From positions 1 through 6,215 of the forward strand of contig JAOUGF010000137.1 in NCBI GenBank assembly GCA_029857925.1: a stretch of DNA of 6,215 nt. The letters run 5' to 3'. Both the position numbers and the translations under genes were made by a program. This DNA comes from Gammaproteobacteria bacterium. GTDB taxonomy: Bacteria; Pseudomonadota; Gammaproteobacteria; S012-40. Positions 5,650 through 6,215 of this stretch are shown here, piece after piece. Each line of letters begins with the position of its first letter. Within the stretch, counting starts at the first letter, position 1. The notes under the pieces are model-generated. The model saw only the letters and a program-made list of their open reading frames with translations. It ran no database searches and was not told where the DNA came from.

Positions 5650-6126
5650 CTAGCGCTCCGTTTTTATATGTTGCAGCAACGATTGCCCTTTTTCGCTCCA
5701 CGCCTCAAGTCGCGCGCTACGCCCCCCTTGATCATTATAGGTCAACCATAGCTCAAGGTCGGGCTCGCGCAACAGTGGTTGTCCACGTTCCGGCCATTCG
5801 ATCAAACACACGGTGTCATCGCGCAAATAGTCGCGTATGCCTATAAATTCCAATTCTTCGGCGTCACTTAAACGATACAGGTCAAAGTGGTAAACCTGGT
5901 GTGTGGTCATTGAATACGCCTCAACGAGTGTATAGGTTGGGCTTTTTACCGCCCCACGATGACCTAATCCATGCAAAAATCCGCGCACCCAGGTGGTTTT
6001 ACCCGCACCCAAATCGCCGTGTAGGTAGACGGTCAATCCCTTTGGGACATGACGCGCGACTGCGGCGCCTAACGCCAAGGTCGCGGTTTCATTTTCTAGA
6101 TCTAAGGTATACGGTTTATCCACCAT
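5650..6126 (-). CDS. tsaE: tRNA threonylcarbamoyladenosine synthesis ATPase TsaE
   Basis: TsaE (YjeE) is the small P-loop ATPase that works with TsaB and TsaD to make t6A at position 37 of ANN-decoding tRNAs, in the cytoplasm. The 158-residue protein (E. coli 153) has Walker A GDLGAGKTT (37-45), switch-like SPTYTLVEAY (62-71), HFDLYRL (80-86), an acidic EELEFIG segment (90-96) and the Walker B-like CLIEWPERG (107-115). I chose the ATG at 6126 because the protein then begins MVDKPYTLDLEN, as in the family. An upstream ATG at 6210 would add 28 Arg-rich residues that are simply the nnr coding sequence in another frame. AAGGGG lies just before the chosen ATG. It overlaps nnr by 11 bp and abuts the amidase, so translation of the three genes is probably coupled. 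Confidence 0.96.
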   Translation of the reverse strand: MVDKPYTLDLENETATLALGAAVARHVPKGLTVYLHGDLGAGKTTWVRGFLHGLGHRGAVKSPTYTLVEAYSMTTHQVYHFDLYRLSDAEELEFIGIRDYLRDDTVCLIEWPERGQPLLREPDLELWLTYNDQGGRSARLEAWSEKGQSLLQHIKTER

Positions 6127-6215
6127 TCGCCCCCTTGCGTATCCACGGCAATAAATCGCCCGCCGCCAAGCCGATCTCGCCGTCTTGTTGCGCCGCGCGA
6201 TCACCAGCATGCGCG
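6116..6215 (-). CDS. nnr: bifunctional NAD(P)H-hydrate repair enzyme Nnr, C-terminal end (runs off the right edge)
   Basis: The last 32 residues of a protein are read on the minus strand from 6214 to the TAA at 6118-6116: AHAGDRAAQQDGEIGLAAGD followed by LLPWIRKGANGG. The HxGDRAAxxxGExGLxAxDLLPWIR pattern is the C-terminus of the ADP-dependent NAD(P)HX dehydratase domain of Nnr (YjeF), which repairs hydrated NADH and NADPH. In E. coli this gene also lies directly upstream of tsaE. The first base of the window end (6215) belongs to an incomplete codon. Only the tail is visible, so whether the N-terminal epimerase domain is fused cannot be seen. Confidence 0.85.
   Translation of the reverse strand, partial: AHAGDRAAQQDGEIGLAAGDLLPWIRKGANGG

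Noticed and set aside
6127..6210. 28-residue N-terminal extension of TsaE from the ATG at 6210
   Set aside because: These bases encode the conserved C-terminus of Nnr in another frame. The extension is Arg-rich and absent from the TsaE family, and a good ribosome site precedes the ATG at 6126.

Overview
The window reads as ordinary chromosomal housekeeping DNA from a gammaproteobacterium. Every complete protein aligns by eye with its E. coli counterpart at about the family length: ClpS 106 residues, Icd 418, MnmA 366, HflD 214, TsaE 158. The order clpA-clpS / cspD / icd / mnmA-hflD is, from memory, the arrangement of Pseudomonas-type gammaproteobacteria. Base composition looks balanced to mildly GC-rich throughout, with no sign of foreign DNA. 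I cannot name the genus.

Left part (1-1306): the start of clpA and all of clpS lie on the minus strand, and cspD is divergent on the plus strand. The 314-bp gap between clpS and cspD is the richest non-coding stretch. It holds several short direct repeats, a candidate cspD promoter and a long cspD leader with a two-codon mini-ORF. ClpS and ClpA form the N-end-rule adaptor and unfoldase pair. CspD is the stationary-phase type of cold-shock-domain protein. A perfect 8-bp stem-loop separates cspD from the convergent icd.

Middle (1307-4440): icd (NADP-isocitrate dehydrogenase, minus) and mnmA-hflD (tRNA 2-thiouridylase and the HflD protein, plus) are divergent across a 129-bp gap. Each has a good extended -10 promoter there, and the two promoters face away from each other across two copies of a 7-bp repeat.

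Right part (4444-6215): a minus-strand operon nnr(partial)-tsaE-amidase, with an 11-bp overlap (nnr/tsaE) and directly abutting genes (tsaE/amidase). It covers repair of hydrated NAD(P)H, the ATPase for tRNA t6A synthesis and a septal cell-wall amidase. This is the E. coli nnr-tsaE-amiB order, normally followed by mutL. Here it runs head-on into hflD, which is normally followed by purB, with only 3 bp between the stop codons. The amidase stops where its relatives usually begin a LysM domain.

I see no mobile element, CRISPR array, RNA gene or evidently new system. The points most worth a second look are the hflD/amidase junction, the shortened amidase, and the repeats in the clpS-cspD and icd-mnmA promoter regions.
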